Shown: in pieces, positions 15,581-15,869 of the stretch | Layout: each line of letters begins with the position of its first letter | Position numbering within the stretch: position 1 is the first letter of the stretch | Assembly (NCBI GenBank): GCA_029287755.1 | Contig: JARFQM010000010.1 | Span: forward strand, 1-15,869 | Direction: 5' to 3' | DNA length: 15,869 bases | Source: Desulfofustis sp. | Lineage (GTDB): Bacteria; Desulfobacterota; Desulfobulbia; Desulfobulbales; Desulfocapsaceae | Notes under the pieces: model-generated | The model's input: only the letters and a program-made list of their open reading frames with translations | What the model was told of the DNA's origin: nothing | The model's database searches: none | Position numbers and translations under genes: made by a program

Positions 15581-15869
15581 ATGAAGATTCTCGTGTGTAT
15601 CAAACAGGTTCCGGACATGGAATCGAAGTTCAAAGTCGATGCGGCGGGCACCTGGTATGACAATGCTGATCTGGCCTGGCGTATGAACGAATATGACGAG
15701 TATGCAGTGGAACAGGCGGTCCAGCTCAAAGAGCAGGCTGGTGAAGGCGATATCACCGTCCTGAGCATCGGCCCCGACAAGGTCAAAGAGGCGATGAAAA
15801 AAGCCCTGGCCATGGGCTGCGACCGGGGTGTCCACGTCAGCGACGAGGCGGTCTCCTCCAAGGAGCCGT
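15581..15869 (+). CDS. etfB: Electron transfer flavoprotein, beta subunit (5' part; runs off the right edge)
   Basis: The first 96 codons are present. MKILVCIKQVPD at the start and WRMNEYDEYAVEQAVQLKE (33-51) are hallmark ETF-beta segments, and VLSIGPDKVKEAMKKALAMGCDRGVHV (60-86) follows the family pattern. ETF-beta pairs with ETF-alpha to accept electrons from acyl-CoA dehydrogenases and pass them to the membrane or to a bifurcating partner. Which of these applies cannot be told from this fragment. A GAGGAAG ribosome site precedes the ATG. The gene directly follows the acyl-CoA dehydrogenase, and etfA probably lies beyond the window. Confidence 0.93.
   Translation, partial: MKILVCIKQVPDMESKFKVDAAGTWYDNADLAWRMNEYDEYAVEQAVQLKEQAGEGDITVLSIGPDKVKEAMKKALAMGCDRGVHVSDEAVSSKEP

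Overview
The window reads as a chromosomal segment of a GC-rich bacterium, most likely a delta-proteobacterial (Desulfobacterota-type) anaerobe or facultative fatty-acid oxidiser. This is inferred from gene content and protein style: MACS-type acyl-CoA synthetase, butyryl-CoA-type dehydrogenases linked to ETF, a CoA-transferase/GNAT fusion, and a TIGR04211-like SH3 anchor protein. No rRNA or other taxonomic marker is present. Nothing points to a mobile element, CRISPR array, tRNA or recent gene transfer. Codon style is uniform throughout.

Layout. (1) 1-1089, plus strand: the 3' part of a polyphosphate kinase (ppk1) that enters from the left edge. (2) 1248-3134, minus strand: a large fusion of a CoA-transferase-like region and a GNAT acetyltransferase. 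It faces ppk1, with a 12-bp perfect inverted repeat between the two stop codons. (3) 3367-9452, minus strand: a six-gene cluster with 18-51 bp gaps. In transcription order it encodes thiolase, 3-hydroxyacyl-CoA dehydrogenase, an M24 'pita-bread' hydrolase, a Cys-rich conserved protein, a crotonase and an acyl-CoA dehydrogenase. That is one full turn of beta-oxidation plus two proteins of unknown purpose. (4) 9736-10440, minus: a secreted SH3/coiled-coil/transmembrane protein. (5) 10549-12150, minus: a fatty-acid-CoA ligase. (6) 12151-12574: a divergent control region. (7) 12575-15869, plus: a second acyl-CoA ligase (MACS type), a second acyl-CoA dehydrogenase, and the start of etfB, which runs off the right edge.

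How it works together. The two ligases activate free acids to acyl-CoA. Either acyl-CoA dehydrogenase makes the enoyl-CoA and passes electrons to ETF. Crotonase, the hydroxyacyl-CoA dehydrogenase and the thiolase then complete the cycle to acetyl-CoA.

Three promoters appear to be tied together by one palindromic operator with the shared core AGCGCTCGGT: upstream of the thiolase cluster (about 9532-9551), of ligase 1 (about 12197-12212) and of ligase 2 (about 12475-12492). At the thiolase and ligase 2 promoters the operator sits 32-33 bp downstream of a TTGACA box, which is where a repressor would block initiation. The regulator, probably TetR-family, is not in the window.

The most interesting object is the CoA-transferase/GNAT fusion. 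Its CoA-transferase part has Gln where the family has its catalytic Glu, and its GIGAIP-type loop is altered. Its GNAT domain resembles that of the Pat/PatZ protein acetyltransferases. By analogy with PatZ, which also pairs a dead CoA-handling domain with a GNAT domain, it may be an acyl-CoA-sensing lysine acetyltransferase acting on the AMP-forming ligases encoded nearby. This is a hypothesis.
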